NCBI RefSeq assembly: GCF_001693385.1
Contig: NZ_CP016428.1
Coordinates: forward strand, 6,882,001-6,946,000
Length of the DNA stretch: 64,000 bases
Reading direction: 5' to 3'
Source of the DNA: Bradyrhizobium icense
GTDB lineage: Bacteria > Pseudomonadota > Alphaproteobacteria > Rhizobiales > Xanthobacteraceae
Part shown: piece after piece, positions 43,137 to 52,707 of the stretch
How positions within the stretch are numbered: the first letter of the stretch is position 1
Layout of the letters: every line of letters starts with the position of its first letter
Made by a program: the position numbers and the translations under genes
Notes under the pieces: generated by a model
Database searches by the model: none
The model's input: the letters and a program-made list of their open reading frames with translations, nothing else
Told to the model about the DNA's origin: nothing

Positions 43137-43652
43137 TTACTTCTTCTCGGCGGGATCCCGGTGCACCGGATCGACCCACAGCACGGTCTCCGGCTTTTCC
43201 ACCGGCTCGATGTCGAGATTGATCGCCACCGCCTCGCCGTCGGAGCGCACCAGCACGCATTCCAGCACCTCGTCGCGGCTGGCATTGATCTCCTGGTGCG
43301 GCACGTAGGGCGGCACGAAGATGAAATCTCCGGGGCCGGCCTCGGCGGTGAACTGCAGATGTTCGCCCCAGCGCATCCGCGCCTTGCCCTTCACGACATA
43401 GATGATGCTTTCGAGATGGCCGTGGTGATGCGCGCCAGTCTTGGCATCGGGCCGGATCGTCACCGTGCCCGCCCACAATTTCTGCGCGCCGACGCGGGCG
43501 AAATTGATCGCGGCCTTGCGGTCCATGCCTGCGGTCGAGGGCACGTTGGGATCGAGCTGATTGCCGGGAATGACGCGGACGCCATCATGCTTCCAGCGCT
43601 CATCGTGATCATGGGAGTGGTGCGAATGAGTGTGGTCATGCGTGCCGGTCAT
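43137..43652 (-). CDS. cupin-domain protein with His-rich N-terminus
   Basis: A 171-aa single-cupin protein. The N-terminal His-rich stretch (HDHTHSHHSHDHDE, residues 5-18) is a metal-binding tail. The cupin motif 1 is GAHHHGHLESIIYVVKGKAR and motif 2 GDFIFVPPYVPHQEINAS. Likely a metal-dependent enzyme or metal sensor; substrate unknown. ATG 43652 is the first start before the His-rich tail. Upstream of and same strand as the crotonase gene. Confidence 0.86.
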   Translation of the reverse strand: MTGTHDHTHSHHSHDHDERWKHDGVRVIPGNQLDPNVPSTAGMDRKAAINFARVGAQKLWAGTVTIRPDAKTGAHHHGHLESIIYVVKGKARMRWGEHLQFTAEAGPGDFIFVPPYVPHQEINASRDEVLECVLVRSDGEAVAINLDIEPVEKPETVLWVDPVHRDPAEKK

Positions 43653-43847
43653 GGGGCGCCTTCTCGAAATATCGCTTGTCCCGAACGGTATCGAAAACCG
43701 GGGCCGCAAACCAGAAGATTAAGGGAGCCGGCGGCGCATAGGCGCCCCGGCTTTCGTCATGGCCGAGCGTACCCCGCCCATTCAACGCCGCCTGGACATC
43801 ACATCCAGGATCGAGACCTTCACGATCCGCTCTCTCGTAGTGTGCGG

Positions 43848-44306
43848 TTACTTCACCGCCAGCAATTCGACGTCGAACATCAGCGTCGCGTTCGGCGGAA
43901 TGACGCCGCCGGCACCCCGCGCGCCATAGCCAAGCGCGGGCGGAATGATCAGCGTGCGCTTGCCGCCGACGTTCATCGACGCGACGCCTTCGTCCCAGCC
44001 GGCAATCACCTGGCGCTGGCCGATCTTGAACTCGAACGGCTCGTTACGGTCGACGGAGGAATCGAACTTCTTGCCCTTCTGGCCGTTCTCGTAGAGCCAG
44101 CCGGTGTAATGCATGACGCAGGTCTGGCCGGTCTTGGGCGAGGCGCCGGTGCCGACCTTGCTGTCAATGATCTGCAAGCCTGAAGCTGTGGTCATGGGTT
44201 TTCCTGCGGTCTGGGCCGATGCCATCCTGATGGCAGCGGGCGTGGAAATCGCGGCCGCCATGGCGGCAAATGCGGTCCGGAAGATCGTGCGTCGCGAGAA
44301 GCGCAT
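43848..44306 (-). CDS. FKBP-type peptidyl-prolyl isomerase, exported
   Basis: A 152-aa protein with a Tat-type signal (SRRTIFRTAFAAMAAAIST) and an FKBP domain. VMHYTGWLYENGQKGKKFDS, GQRQVIAGWDEGVASM and LGYGARGAGGVIPPNATLMF are the ligand-pocket segments. A periplasmic folding catalyst. Confidence 0.92.
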   Translation of the reverse strand: MRFSRRTIFRTAFAAMAAAISTPAAIRMASAQTAGKPMTTASGLQIIDSKVGTGASPKTGQTCVMHYTGWLYENGQKGKKFDSSVDRNEPFEFKIGQRQVIAGWDEGVASMNVGGKRTLIIPPALGYGARGAGGVIPPNATLMFDVELLAVK

Positions 44307-44342
44307 CTATTGAACCTCTTTCTGGAGAGACGGAGCTTCTAG

Positions 44343-44446
44343 AGCCTTATCGGTTCTGATTGAATCAGAACCGGGCCCTAGTCTTTTGTCTTGACGCGTT
44401 TTCTTCACGCGAACCGGTATCCACTTCGCTCGAAAACGCTATAGAC
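44343..44446. repeat. dispersed repeat TCGGTTCTGATTGAATCAGAACC
   Basis: GGTTCTGATT-GAATCAGAACC forms a near-perfect palindrome at the left, followed by TTGACGCGTTTTCTTCACGC, GAACCGGTATCCACTTCGC and TCGAAAACGC. This composite is among the commonest intergenic repeats in Rhizobiales. Confidence 0.68.
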
Positions 44447-44448
44447 GC

Positions 44449-46035
44449 TCAGTAGCCGAGCGCGCAACCGTCCTTGCGGGGATCGGAACCTCCGGTCAGC
44501 GTGCCCTTGTCCCAATCGATCCAGATCGCCTGGCCGCCGCCGAGCGGACCGACCACGCTGGTGGTCTTGTGGCCGATCTTCTTCAGGCCCTCGACGATCT
44601 CGGCCGGCACGCTGTCCTCGAGTTGGTAGACACCCTCGTAGTGCAGGCCGCGCGGCATATCGATGGCTTCCTGCACATCGCAACCATAATCCAGAATATT
44701 GGTCAGCACATGCGTCTGTCCCACCGGCTGATATTGCCCGCCCATCACGCCGAACGGCATCACCGCGCGGCCGTTTTTGGTGGCGAGCGAGGGGATGATG
44801 GTGTGCAGCGGCCGCTTGCCCGGCGCGATGCAGTTGGGATGGCCGGGCTGGATCCGGAAACCGCCGGCGCGATTCTGCATCAGGATGCCGGTCTTGTTGG
44901 AAACGATCGCCGAGCCGAACGAATGCGCGATCGAGTTGATGAACGAGCAGACGTTGCGGTCCTTGTCGACCACGGTGATGTAGACGGTGGACGGATTCAT
45001 CGGCGGCGCGACGTTCGGCAGATCGAGCAGCCGGTCCATCCTGATGTTCTTGATGTGCTCGTCGGCGAACTCCTTTGCGAGGATGCCAGCGACGTCGACA
45101 TGGACATGTTGGGGATCGGCGATGTGCTGCTCGCGCATCATGTAGGCAATGCGCGCGGCCTCCGCCTCGAGATGAAAGCGCTCGACACTGAGCGCGGGAA
45201 ACTTCGTCAGATCGAAGCGGGAAAGGATATTCAGCATCACCAGCATGGTGATACCAGGACCGTTCGGCGGGCACTGCCAGACATCGTGGCCCTTGTACAT
45301 CGTGCCGATCGGGGACGTCGTCTCGGTCGAATGTGCGGCGAAATCCTCCAACGTGTGGAGGCCACCGATGCCGCGCAGGGTTTCCACCATGTCGGCAGCG
45401 ATCTCTCCGGTATAAAACGCATCGCGGCCGTTCTTGGCGATGGCGCGCAAGGTCTTGCCCAGTTCGGGCTGGTGGATCACGTCGCCGGCGATGGCTGGCT
45501 TGCCATGCGGCAAGAGATAGCGCTCGGTGTTGGTGCCGTTCTTCAGCTTTTCGAACTGGTTCTTCCAGTCGAAGGCGATGCGCGGCGCGACGACATAGCC
45601 TTCCTCGGCGGCCTTGATCGCCGGCTGCAGAAGCGTGTCGAGCCCCATCTTGCCATGGTCACGCAGGATCGTATCCCAGGCGTCGATCGCGCCGGGAATG
45701 CTCACCGCATGTGCCGAGGTCAGCGGTACCGAATGGATCTTGCGTTCGAGGTACCATTCGGCCTTGGCCGCCATCGGCGCGCGGCCGGAGCCGTTATAGG
45801 CAACGATCTTGCCCTCGCCCCTGGGCTGGATCAGCGCGAAGCAATCGCCCCCGATACCGGTCGATTGCGGCTCGATGACGCCGAGCAGCGCGCAGGCCGC
45901 AACCGCGGCGTCCGCCGCCGTGCCGCCCGCCCGCATCACGTCGATTGCGGCCAATGCGGCCTCCGGATGCGACGTCGCCACCATCGCGTTCTGGGCATGG
46001 ACCGTGGAGCGGCCGGCGAAATGGAAATTCCTCAT
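44449..46035 (-). CDS. ggt: gamma-glutamyltransferase
   Basis: A 528-aa Ntn-hydrolase that cleaves or transfers gamma-glutamyl groups (e.g. from glutathione). N-terminal (large-subunit) region has FAGRSTVHAQNAMVATSHPE, VIEPQSTGIGGDCFALIQP and DTILRDHGKMGLDTLLQPA. The maturation nucleophile Thr lies in PSTVYITVVDKDRN (small-subunit start), followed by SIAHSFGSAIVSNKTGI and VMGGQYQPVGQTHVLTNIL. No Sec signal, so possibly cytoplasmic or exported by an unseen route; the start is ATG 46035. Confidence 0.88.
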   Translation of the reverse strand: MRNFHFAGRSTVHAQNAMVATSHPEAALAAIDVMRAGGTAADAAVAACALLGVIEPQSTGIGGDCFALIQPRGEGKIVAYNGSGRAPMAAKAEWYLERKIHSVPLTSAHAVSIPGAIDAWDTILRDHGKMGLDTLLQPAIKAAEEGYVVAPRIAFDWKNQFEKLKNGTNTERYLLPHGKPAIAGDVIHQPELGKTLRAIAKNGRDAFYTGEIAADMVETLRGIGGLHTLEDFAAHSTETTSPIGTMYKGHDVWQCPPNGPGITMLVMLNILSRFDLTKFPALSVERFHLEAEAARIAYMMREQHIADPQHVHVDVAGILAKEFADEHIKNIRMDRLLDLPNVAPPMNPSTVYITVVDKDRNVCSFINSIAHSFGSAIVSNKTGILMQNRAGGFRIQPGHPNCIAPGKRPLHTIIPSLATKNGRAVMPFGVMGGQYQPVGQTHVLTNILDYGCDVQEAIDMPRGLHYEGVYQLEDSVPAEIVEGLKKIGHKTTSVVGPLGGGQAIWIDWDKGTLTGGSDPRKDGCALGY

Positions 46036-46160
46036 CGCGAGTTGCTTTCTTTGCAGCGTTTCTTGAGCATCCCGCGGGAGCATCGGGCGGGTTTACAGAC
46101 GGTTCTTTGGCATATTCATCCCCGGCAGGGCAATGGCTGGCATGCCAGCCATACCCCAAT

Positions 46161-46196
46161 GTCGTCCCTGCGAACGCATGCGAACGCAGGGACGAC
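46161..46196. repeat. palindrome GTCGTCCCTGCG / CGCAGGGACGAC
   Basis: Perfect 12-bp arms around AACGCATGCGAA. Same family as 1268-1292. Lies between ggt and trhO, which diverge. Confidence 0.7.
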
Positions 46197-46238
46197 CATG
46201 GGGTTTCCCCTGCCCGGCCCGCCTGATAAACGGTCGCC

Positions 46239-46991
46239 ATGCCACTCAAAGTCGCCGCCTTCTATCAATTCGCCGCGCTGCCGGACTTCCGGGAGCTGCG
46301 CGAACCGCTGCGCTCGTTTGCTGCAGGCCTTGGGCTGAAGGGCAGCGTGCTGCTGGCGCATGAGGGCATCAACGGCACGGTTGCGGGCGGAGATGCGAGC
46401 ATCGACGCGTTCGTCGGCGAATTGCAGCACGGCGCCCTTTTCAACGGCCGGCTCGGCAATCTCGAACTCAAGTTTTCGACCGCTTCCGAGATGCCGTTTC
46501 GGCGGCTGAAGATCCGGCTGAAGAAGGAAATCGTCACGCTCGGAGATACTGCGGTCGATCCGACCCGACAGGTCGGCACCTATGTCGAGCCGTCAGACTG
46601 GAATGAGCTGATCGCAGCGCCCGACACGCTGGTCATCGATACCCGCAACGTGTTCGAGGTGGCGATGGGGACCTTCGAAGGCGCGCTCGACCCCGGCATC
46701 AAGAGCTTTGGGCAGTTCAAGGAATTCGCCGCGCAGAAGCTCGATCCGGCGAAGCACAAGCGGATTGCAATGTTCTGCACCGGCGGTATCCGATGCGAGA
46801 AGGCGAGCGCCTATCTGCTGGCGCACGGATTTGACGAGGTCTATCATCTCAAGGGCGGCATTCTCCGCTACCTCGAGGGCGTACCGGAGAATGAAAGCCG
46901 CTGGCGCGGCGAATGCTTCGTGTTCGACGAACGCGTGGCGCTGGGCCACGGCCTGCGGCAGCGACAAGGGAACGATGGCGCCCATGAATGA
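46239..46991 (+). CDS. trhO: tRNA uridine-34 hydroxylase (rhodanese family)
   Basis: A 250-aa YceA/TrhO-type protein. The N-terminal domain carries LLAHEGINGTVAG; the central rhodanese domain starts TLVIDTRNVFEVAMGTFEGA, and its active-site loop is FCTGGIRCEKASAYLLAHGF with the catalytic Cys. Adds the hydroxyl of 5-methoxy/5-hydroxy-uridine at the wobble position of some tRNAs using prephenate. Overlaps slyX. Confidence 0.92.
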   Translation: MPLKVAAFYQFAALPDFRELREPLRSFAAGLGLKGSVLLAHEGINGTVAGGDASIDAFVGELQHGALFNGRLGNLELKFSTASEMPFRRLKIRLKKEIVTLGDTAVDPTRQVGTYVEPSDWNELIAAPDTLVIDTRNVFEVAMGTFEGALDPGIKSFGQFKEFAAQKLDPAKHKRIAMFCTGGIRCEKASAYLLAHGFDEVYHLKGGILRYLEGVPENESRWRGECFVFDERVALGHGLRQRQGNDGAHE

Positions 46992-47199
46992 CGTCACCGC
47001 ACTGAGCGAGCGCATCGACGCACTGGAAGTGCGGGCGACGTTCCAGGAGGACACGATCGAGGTGCTGAACCAGACGATCACCGCACAGTGGCACCAGATC
47101 GATGTGTTGACGCGCCAATTGGCCGAACTGAAGGAGCGGCTGCGGGAAGCCGAAAGCAACTTGCCCGGCCCGGCGAACGAGCCACCGCCGCATTATTAA
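46975..47199 (+). CDS. slyX: SlyX-like coiled-coil protein
   Basis: A 74-aa protein, almost entirely one coiled coil (LSERIDALEVRATFQEDTIE, then QLAELKERLREAE) with a short Pro-rich tail (PPPHY). Matches SlyX in length, layout and tail. The start overlaps trhO by 17 bp with GGGA close upstream, so it is translationally coupled. Function of SlyX is poorly defined. Confidence 0.88.
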   Translation: MAPMNDVTALSERIDALEVRATFQEDTIEVLNQTITAQWHQIDVLTRQLAELKERLREAESNLPGPANEPPPHY

Positions 47200-47203
47200 G
47201 CAG

Positions 47204-47230
47204 AAACGGCCTCCCTTGGGGAGGCCGTTT
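47204..47230 (+). terminator. intrinsic terminator after slyX
   Basis: AAACGGCCTCC-CTTGG-GGAGGCCGTTT, 11-bp stem immediately after the slyX stop, with a short T-run. Ends the trhO-slyX transcript. Confidence 0.85.
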
Positions 47231-47265
47231 GCCAGTGCGAAATGGATTAGCGTTGTCGTTTTGCA

Positions 47266-47520
<255 letters not shown>

Positions 47521-47619
47521 TTATGCCGGTTCCACGTTCGCCCTCGGTATCCGTCCTTGGCCTCGAGGGAACCTGCGTGTATCAGAGGCGCATCAGCCGC
47601 GCCCGCAGGAATCTACGTT

Positions 47620-48666
47620 TTGTCCCAGAAATCAGCCGTGAAACCTTTTATCGAAGTGCTCTCCGGCCACAGGCAGAAGGTGCCGCCGGTATGGATGATG
47701 CGACAGGCCGGTCGCTATCTGCCAGAATATCGCGAGCTGCGCGCCAAGGCGGGAAGCTTTCTCGACCTGTGCTTTACGCCGGAGCATGCCGCCGAGGTAA
47801 CGCTGCAGCCGATCCGCCGTTTCAACTTCGATGCGGCGATCATCTTCTCCGACATTCTCGTCGTTCCCTATGCACTCGGCCGCTCCGTGCGCTTCGAGGC
47901 CGGCGAAGGTCCGCGGCTCGATCCGCTCGATACTCCGGAGCAAGCGGCGGCGCTCGCGCGTCATGCCGATTTCACCAAGCTCGAACCTGTCTATGAAGCG
48001 CTACGCCGCGTGAAACGCGAGCTCGCACCTGAGATCGCGCTGATCGGCTTCTGCGGCGCGCCGTGGACGGTCGCAACGTACATGGTTGCGGGACAGGGCA
48101 CGCCGGACCAGGCGCCGGCGCGGATGATGGCCTATCGTCATCCCGAGGCGTTCGCTGAAATCATCGACGTGCTGGTGGAGAATTCAATCCAGTATCTGCT
48201 CGGCCAGCTCAAGGCCGGCGCCGATTGCTTGCAGATCTTCGACACCTGGGCCGGCGTGCTGCCGCCGCGCGAATTCGAGCGCTGGTCGATCGACCCGGCG
48301 AAACGCATCGTTGCCGGCGTGCGCGCGCAAGTACCGGATGCCAAGATCATCGGCTTTCCCCGCGGCGCCGGCGCGCTGCTCCCGGCCTATGTCGAAGCGA
48401 CCGGCGTCAATGCCGTCAGCATCGACTGGGCGGCCGAGCCGTCCTTGATCCGCGAGCGCGTGCAAAACCGCGTCGCCGTGCAGGGTAATCTCGACCCCCT
48501 GGCGTTGATCGCAGGCGGCGCTGCACTCGACCGCGCCGTCGACGACGTGCTGGCGAACTACGCAGCGGGACGATTGATCTTCAACCTCGGCCACGGCATC
48601 CAGCCGGAAACCCCGATCGCCCATGTCGAGCAGATGCTCGAGCGGGTGCGGGCGTACAGGGGATAA
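47620..48666 (+). CDS. hemE: uroporphyrinogen decarboxylase
   Basis: A 348-aa heme-biosynthesis enzyme converting uroporphyrinogen III to coproporphyrinogen III. The N-terminal signature [20 protein letters not shown] is unmistakable, and [34 protein letters not shown] and [12 protein letters not shown] follow. The true start is probably TTG 47620 ([10 protein letters not shown]), because AGGA lies upstream and the N-terminus then matches the family; other starts upstream give an unsupported extension. Confidence 0.94.
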   Translation: MSQKSAVKPFIEVLSGHRQKVPPVWMMRQAGRYLPEYRELRAKAGSFLDLCFTPEHAAEVTLQPIRRFNFDAAIIFSDILVVPYALGRSVRFEAGEGPRLDPLDTPEQAAALARHADFTKLEPVYEALRRVKRELAPEIALIGFCGAPWTVATYMVAGQGTPDQAPARMMAYRHPEAFAEIIDVLVENSIQYLLGQLKAGADCLQIFDTWAGVLPPREFERWSIDPAKRIVAGVRAQVPDAKIIGFPRGAGALLPAYVEATGVNAVSIDWAAEPSLIRERVQNRVAVQGNLDPLALIAGGAALDRAVDDVLANYAAGRLIFNLGHGIQPETPIAHVEQMLERVRAYRG

Positions 48667-48667
48667 C

Positions 48668-48787
48668 GAAAGCCCCGCCGTCATGCCCCGCGAAGGCGGG
48701 GCATCCAGTAACCACCGCCTTACGTTAGAATCGAGAGTTCACGGCGTACTGGATCATCCGCCTTCCGCGGATGATGACATCGGCGTA
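48668..48787. repeat. composite intergenic palindromic repeat
   Basis: CGTCATGCCCCGC-gaa-GGCGGGGCATCCAGTA at the left and TACTGGATCATCCGCC-ttcc-GCGGATGATGACATCGGCG at the right are hairpins that also pair with each other through CATCCAGTA/TACTGGATC. Lies between convergent hemE and the GMC oxidoreductase gene. Confidence 0.7.
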
Positions 48788-48794
48788 CGCCTAA

Positions 48795-50408
48795 CTACCG
48801 CGCATCCTCCAAAATCATGTCGGACGCCTTCTCCGCGATCATGATGGTCGGCGCATTGGTATTGCCCGACATCAGGTCGGGCATGATCGAGGCGTCGACC
48901 ACGCGCAAGCCCTCGATGCCGCGCACGCGAAGCCGCTGGTCGACGACCGCGAGGTCGTCGCTGCCCATCCGGCAGGTCGAGGTCGGGTGATAGACCGTAC
49001 TGCCGGTGCGGCGGCAGAAGTCCAGCAGTTCGTCGTCGCTCTGTACCTTCGAACCCGGATCGACTTCCGAGACCGCGTAAGCCTTCAGCGCAGGTGCTGC
49101 GAGGATCTTGCGCAGGATGCGGATGCCGTCGATGAAAGCGCGGCGATCGGTTTCGGTGGCGAGGTAATTGATGCGGATTTGCGGCGGCACCGAAGGGTCC
49201 GCGCTCCTGATACGCAGCGAGCCGCGGCTTTCGGGGCGTAACTGGCAGACGGAAGCGGTGAAGCCGGAAAGCGCATGCAGCTTCTCGCCCATCTTGTCGG
49301 TCGAGAACGGCAGGAAGTGGATCTGAATGTCGGGTGACGCCAGCCGCGGGCTGGTCTTGAAGAAAGCCCCCGACGTGCCGGCCGCGATCGTCAGCGGTCC
49401 CTTGCGCAAGGCGGCGTACTGAATGCCGGCCATCATCTTGCGGATCGGGTTGTTGACGACATCGTTGAGCGTGCATTTTTGCGAACAGCGCGTGATCAGG
49501 CGGACCTGCATGTGGTCCTGCAGATCGTTGCCGACGCCCGGCGCGTCGAGCACGACCTCGATGCCGTGCTGCCTCAGGAGATCCGCCGGTCCGACACCGG
49601 AGAGCTGCAGCAGTTGCGGCGAATTATATGCGCCGCTGGAGACCAGAATTTCCTTTCGCGCGCGCGCCGTGCGCACGCGGCCTTCCTGCTTGTATTCGAC
49701 CGCCTTGGCGCGGCGGCCTTCGAACAGGAGGCGCTGCGCCAGCGCCGAAGTCTCGATGTGCAGGTTGGGCCGCTTCCTGGCGGGACGAAGATAGGAGAAC
49801 GCCGTGCTGGCACGACGGCCGCGCCTTGTCGTGGTCTGGAAAAATCCCGCGCCCTCCTGGGTCGCGCCGTTGAAATCGGGGTTGGTCGGAATGCCGGTCT
49901 CGGCGGCGGCGACGACAAACGCTTCCGACAACGGATCGTGATGCCGCCAGTCGGATACCGGCAGCGGCCCATCGGTGCCGTGATATTTGTCGGCGCCACG
50001 CTGCTGGTTCTCGGCCTTCTTGAAATAGGGCAGCACGTCGTCATAGCCCCAGCCGGCATTGCCGCGCTGCCGCCAGCGATCGTAATCCTCATGCTGGCCG
50101 CGCACATAGAGCAGGCCGTTGATCGAGCTGGACCCACCAAGCACCTTCCCGCGCGGCTGGAACACCTGCCTCCCGTGCAGACCCGGTTCCGGCTCGGTCT
50201 GGTACATCCAATTGACGGATTTTTCCTTGAACAGTTTTCCGTAGCCGAGCGGCACGTGGATCCAGAGATTGGTATCCTTCGGTCCGGCCTCCAGCAGCAA
50301 CACGGAATGCTTGCCGTCGGCGCTCAGGCGATTGGCGAGCACGCATCCGGCCGATCCGGCGCCGACGATGACGTAGTCGAATTCGGAAGCTTCATTATTC
50401 TTGTTCAT
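48795..50408 (-). CDS. GMC-family oxidoreductase (choline/alcohol dehydrogenase type)
   Basis: A 537-aa FAD enzyme oxidising an alcohol. The N-terminal FAD motif is [20 protein letters not shown], with [20 protein letters not shown] typical of choline dehydrogenase relatives. The active-site His is in [20 protein letters not shown]. The substrate may be choline, an aryl alcohol or another polyol; no betaine aldehyde dehydrogenase accompanies it. ATG 50408 follows GGGGAAAC. Confidence 0.87.
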   Translation of the reverse strand: MNKNNEASEFDYVIVGAGSAGCVLANRLSADGKHSVLLLEAGPKDTNLWIHVPLGYGKLFKEKSVNWMYQTEPEPGLHGRQVFQPRGKVLGGSSSINGLLYVRGQHEDYDRWRQRGNAGWGYDDVLPYFKKAENQQRGADKYHGTDGPLPVSDWRHHDPLSEAFVVAAAETGIPTNPDFNGATQEGAGFFQTTTRRGRRASTAFSYLRPARKRPNLHIETSALAQRLLFEGRRAKAVEYKQEGRVRTARARKEILVSSGAYNSPQLLQLSGVGPADLLRQHGIEVVLDAPGVGNDLQDHMQVRLITRCSQKCTLNDVVNNPIRKMMAGIQYAALRKGPLTIAAGTSGAFFKTSPRLASPDIQIHFLPFSTDKMGEKLHALSGFTASVCQLRPESRGSLRIRSADPSVPPQIRINYLATETDRRAFIDGIRILRKILAAPALKAYAVSEVDPGSKVQSDDELLDFCRRTGSTVYHPTSTCRMGSDDLAVVDQRLRVRGIEGLRVVDASIMPDLMSGNTNAPTIMIAEKASDMILEDAR

Positions 50409-50516
50409 TTGTTTCCCCCGCAGGCGGCCCAAAGAGGTAGCTGGGCCGCCACGGGCGGTCAATTGCCTCGCAGTCGCAGGCGGGGAAAAACGATCTTCAA
50501 TTGCAGCCGGCGCCGG

Positions 50517-51290
50517 CTAGCTGGCCAGTTTCAAAAAGTCCGGCGGCCGGCGCTCGGCGAACGCGACAAAGGCCTCTCGCGCCTCCATCGTCTTCAGGCG
50601 AGCCGCGAACTGCTCGCTCTCCGCCTTGATCTGCGCCATCAGAAGTTCCGGATTGCGCATCAGCTGTTTGGTCGTGCTGACGGCGCCCGCCGGCTGTTTC
50701 GCCAGACGGGACGCGAAAGCCTTCGCTTCCGCATCGAGCTTGTCGAGCGGCACCACACGGTTGGCAAGTCCCCAGGCGAATGCGGATTTGGCATCGACCG
50801 CCTCGCCGAGCGCGAACATCTCGAAGGCGCGGGCATAGCCGATGCGGAGCGGCATCAACAGGCTGGAGGCGGCTTCCGGCACCAGCGCGAGATTGACGAA
50901 CGGCGTCGACAGCAGGGCATTCTCCGCCAGCACGACGAGATCGCAATGCAGGAGCATCGTGGTGCCGATGCCAACGGCGCGCCCCTGTACGGCTGCGACC
51001 AGCGGGCGGCTCGAATGTGCAAGCGCCTGCAGGAAGCGGCCGACATGCCGCTCGCCCTGAAGTGCGCCGGTCGCAATGGCTGCAAACTCGCCGACGTCGT
51101 TGCCGGCGGTGAACATGTCGCCCTCGCCGCGGATCAGCAGCACGCGCACGGAAGGATCGGTCTCTGCAGCCTCGATCGCATCCGCCAGCGCGCCGTACAT
51201 CGCATTCGTAAGTGCGTTTTTCTTGTCGGGCCGAGCCATCGTCAGGCTCAAAATCCCGTCGCTCTTCTCGATCTTGATATGCTCGGTCAT
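50517..51290 (-). CDS. enoyl-CoA hydratase-family protein (with MarR)
   Basis: A 257-aa crotonase. GEGDMFTAGNDVGEFAA is the first oxyanion loop and AVQGRAVGIGTTMLLHCDLV the second. The expected second catalytic Glu is present in VPEAASSLLMP. It overlaps the upstream marR gene as ATGA, so the MarR protein probably controls it. Likely involved in degradation of a carboxylic acid activated to CoA. Confidence 0.87.
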   Translation of the reverse strand: MTEHIKIEKSDGILSLTMARPDKKNALTNAMYGALADAIEAAETDPSVRVLLIRGEGDMFTAGNDVGEFAAIATGALQGERHVGRFLQALAHSSRPLVAAVQGRAVGIGTTMLLHCDLVVLAENALLSTPFVNLALVPEAASSLLMPLRIGYARAFEMFALGEAVDAKSAFAWGLANRVVPLDKLDAEAKAFASRLAKQPAGAVSTTKQLMRNPELLMAQIKAESEQFAARLKTMEAREAFVAFAERRPPDFLKLAS

Positions 51291-51727
51291 TCGTCTTCTC
51301 CTCTGGGAAATCTGCTTTGCATTGTGGTGAGCCAGCGCGCGACGACATCGATCTCGGCTTCGGTAAATCCTTCCGTGAGCCGCGCATTGACCTCGGCGAG
51401 CCCCGCTTTCGACTGAGCCATCGCTGTGCGGCCAGCCGGCGTCAACCAGAGACGCCACGCGCGCCCGTCATCCGGATCGGCCCGCCGCTCGATGAGGTTC
51501 GCCGCCGTCATCCGGTCCACCAATCCGCTGATGCCGGGCGCGCCTAGATCAAGCGCCGCACCCGCCTCGCCCATCAGCACGCCGTCGCGCTGGCCCAGGA
51601 TAAACAGCAAGCCGACCTGCGTGGCAGTCACGCCGCTATTCTGCCTCCGCGCCGCCATCCAGCGCTGCAGCCGGCGCTGCGCGACGTTGAGCAGGAACAC
51701 CAACCGGTGCTCGCGACGCGGGCTCAT
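51287..51727 (-). CDS. MarR-family regulator
   Basis: A 146-aa winged-helix regulator. ATQVGLLFILGQRDGVLMGE then LDLGAPGISGLVDRMTAANL and RRADPDDGRAWRLWLTPAGR form the MarR DNA-binding domain with the conserved D-x-R wing. Co-transcribed with the crotonase gene, and preceded by the palindrome 51747-51758, so it is likely autoregulated by an acyl-CoA or aromatic ligand. Confidence 0.9.
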   Translation of the reverse strand: MSPRREHRLVFLLNVAQRRLQRWMAARRQNSGVTATQVGLLFILGQRDGVLMGEAGAALDLGAPGISGLVDRMTAANLIERRADPDDGRAWRLWLTPAGRTAMAQSKAGLAEVNARLTEGFTEAEIDVVARWLTTMQSRFPRGEDE

Positions 51728-51746
51728 ATCGATGAAGCGAATTTAT

Positions 51747-51758
51747 TTCGCATGCGAA
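51747..51758 (-). promoter_or_regulatory. candidate MarR operator
   Basis: TTCGCATGCGAA, a perfect 12-bp palindrome flanked by ATTTA and CTATC, 20 bp upstream of the marR ATG. Core and spacing resemble targets of MarR regulators for aromatic acid catabolism. Confidence 0.62.
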
Positions 51759-51888
51759 CTATCTAAACCAAGCGTAGGGCGGTGTCACGATGATTTTGAT
51801 CCGGCTCGTCGCGAGATAATCGGGGCTCGTAGGCCTAAAGCGAACAGGCGGAGAAGAAAATAACGGATAGACAGCGACTTAGCAGAAA

Positions 51889-51903
51889 AATCGATTTTCG
51901 ATT
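51889..51903 (+). promoter_or_regulatory. candidate GntR operator
   Basis: AATCGA-TTT-TCGATT, inverted repeat 35 bp upstream of the GntR start ATG 51938. Likely an autoregulatory site for this FCD-type protein. Confidence 0.4.
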
Positions 51904-51937
51904 GACGATCTCATCTACTCGCGCCAAGCTGCCCGCC

Positions 51938-52657
51938 ATGAGCAGTATCGGGTTGAGTTTTGGCGAGCGCCTCGCCGACGAACGGCCGCGAAGCCTGACC
52001 TCCGCCGTTCAGGAACGGCTGCGCGCGGATATTCTCTCGACCCGGCTCCTGCCCGGCCAGAAGCTGCATATCGCCGGACTCGCCAAGCAGTTTTCGGTCA
52101 GCCTCGCCGCGGTGCGCGAGGCACTGTCACGGCTGGTCGCGGATGGTTTGGTGCAAGCGTCCGACCAGCGCGGCTTTCGTGTCAGCCCGGTATCGCCCGC
52201 CGACCTCAGGGACGTGACGCAGACCCGCGTCGATATCGAAGGTCTGGCGCTGCGCCGCTCGATCGAGCGCGGCGACGCGGCATGGCTTGCCTCGGTCGAG
52301 AAATCTTTCGCAGCCCTCTGCGCCGTGCCCTACACCTACCCCGACGACCCGACCCATCATTACGAGGAATGGGTGGTGCGGCACCGCATCTTCCATCGCA
52401 CGCTGGTGAACGCCTGCGGCTCGCAATGGCTGCTCGGCTTCCGCGACGTATTGCACGAGCAGAGCGAGCGCTATCGAAGGCTTGCGATCCGGCGCAACAC
52501 CGAACACACACGCGACGTCGGGGCCGAACACGCGGCAATCGTGCGTGCCGTGCTCAAGCGCGATGCCGATGCCGCGGTCGGGGCGCTCTCGAAGCATTTC
52601 ATGACGACCATGCACCTCGTCGAGCTCGCTACGTTCGGAGGTGGCGACACTGTCTGA
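51938..52657 (+). CDS. GntR/FCD-family regulator of the catabolic cluster
   Basis: A 239-aa regulator. The N-terminal winged helix reads TSAVQERLRADILSTRLLPG then LAKQFSVSLAAVREALSRLV; the C-terminal FCD domain contains DVTQTRVDIEGLALRRSIER and the metal-binding His pattern (HRIFHRTLVNACGS). The start ATG 51938 is chosen over an upstream TTG because it begins shortly before the winged helix. It lies upstream of, and on the same strand as, the ABC importer, so it probably regulates genes up to 58.7 kb. Confidence 0.87.
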   Translation: MSSIGLSFGERLADERPRSLTSAVQERLRADILSTRLLPGQKLHIAGLAKQFSVSLAAVREALSRLVADGLVQASDQRGFRVSPVSPADLRDVTQTRVDIEGLALRRSIERGDAAWLASVEKSFAALCAVPYTYPDDPTHHYEEWVVRHRIFHRTLVNACGSQWLLGFRDVLHEQSERYRRLAIRRNTEHTRDVGAEHAAIVRAVLKRDADAAVGALSKHFMTTMHLVELATFGGGDTV

Positions 52658-52707
52658 TCGACCGTTCGAAGACCAGATCAAATCAAGAAAACAAAGGGAA
52701 CGTCACA

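Noticed and set aside
49479..51416. 645-aa open frame on the plus strand
   Set aside because: Antisense to the GMC oxidoreductase and crotonase genes; no family features.
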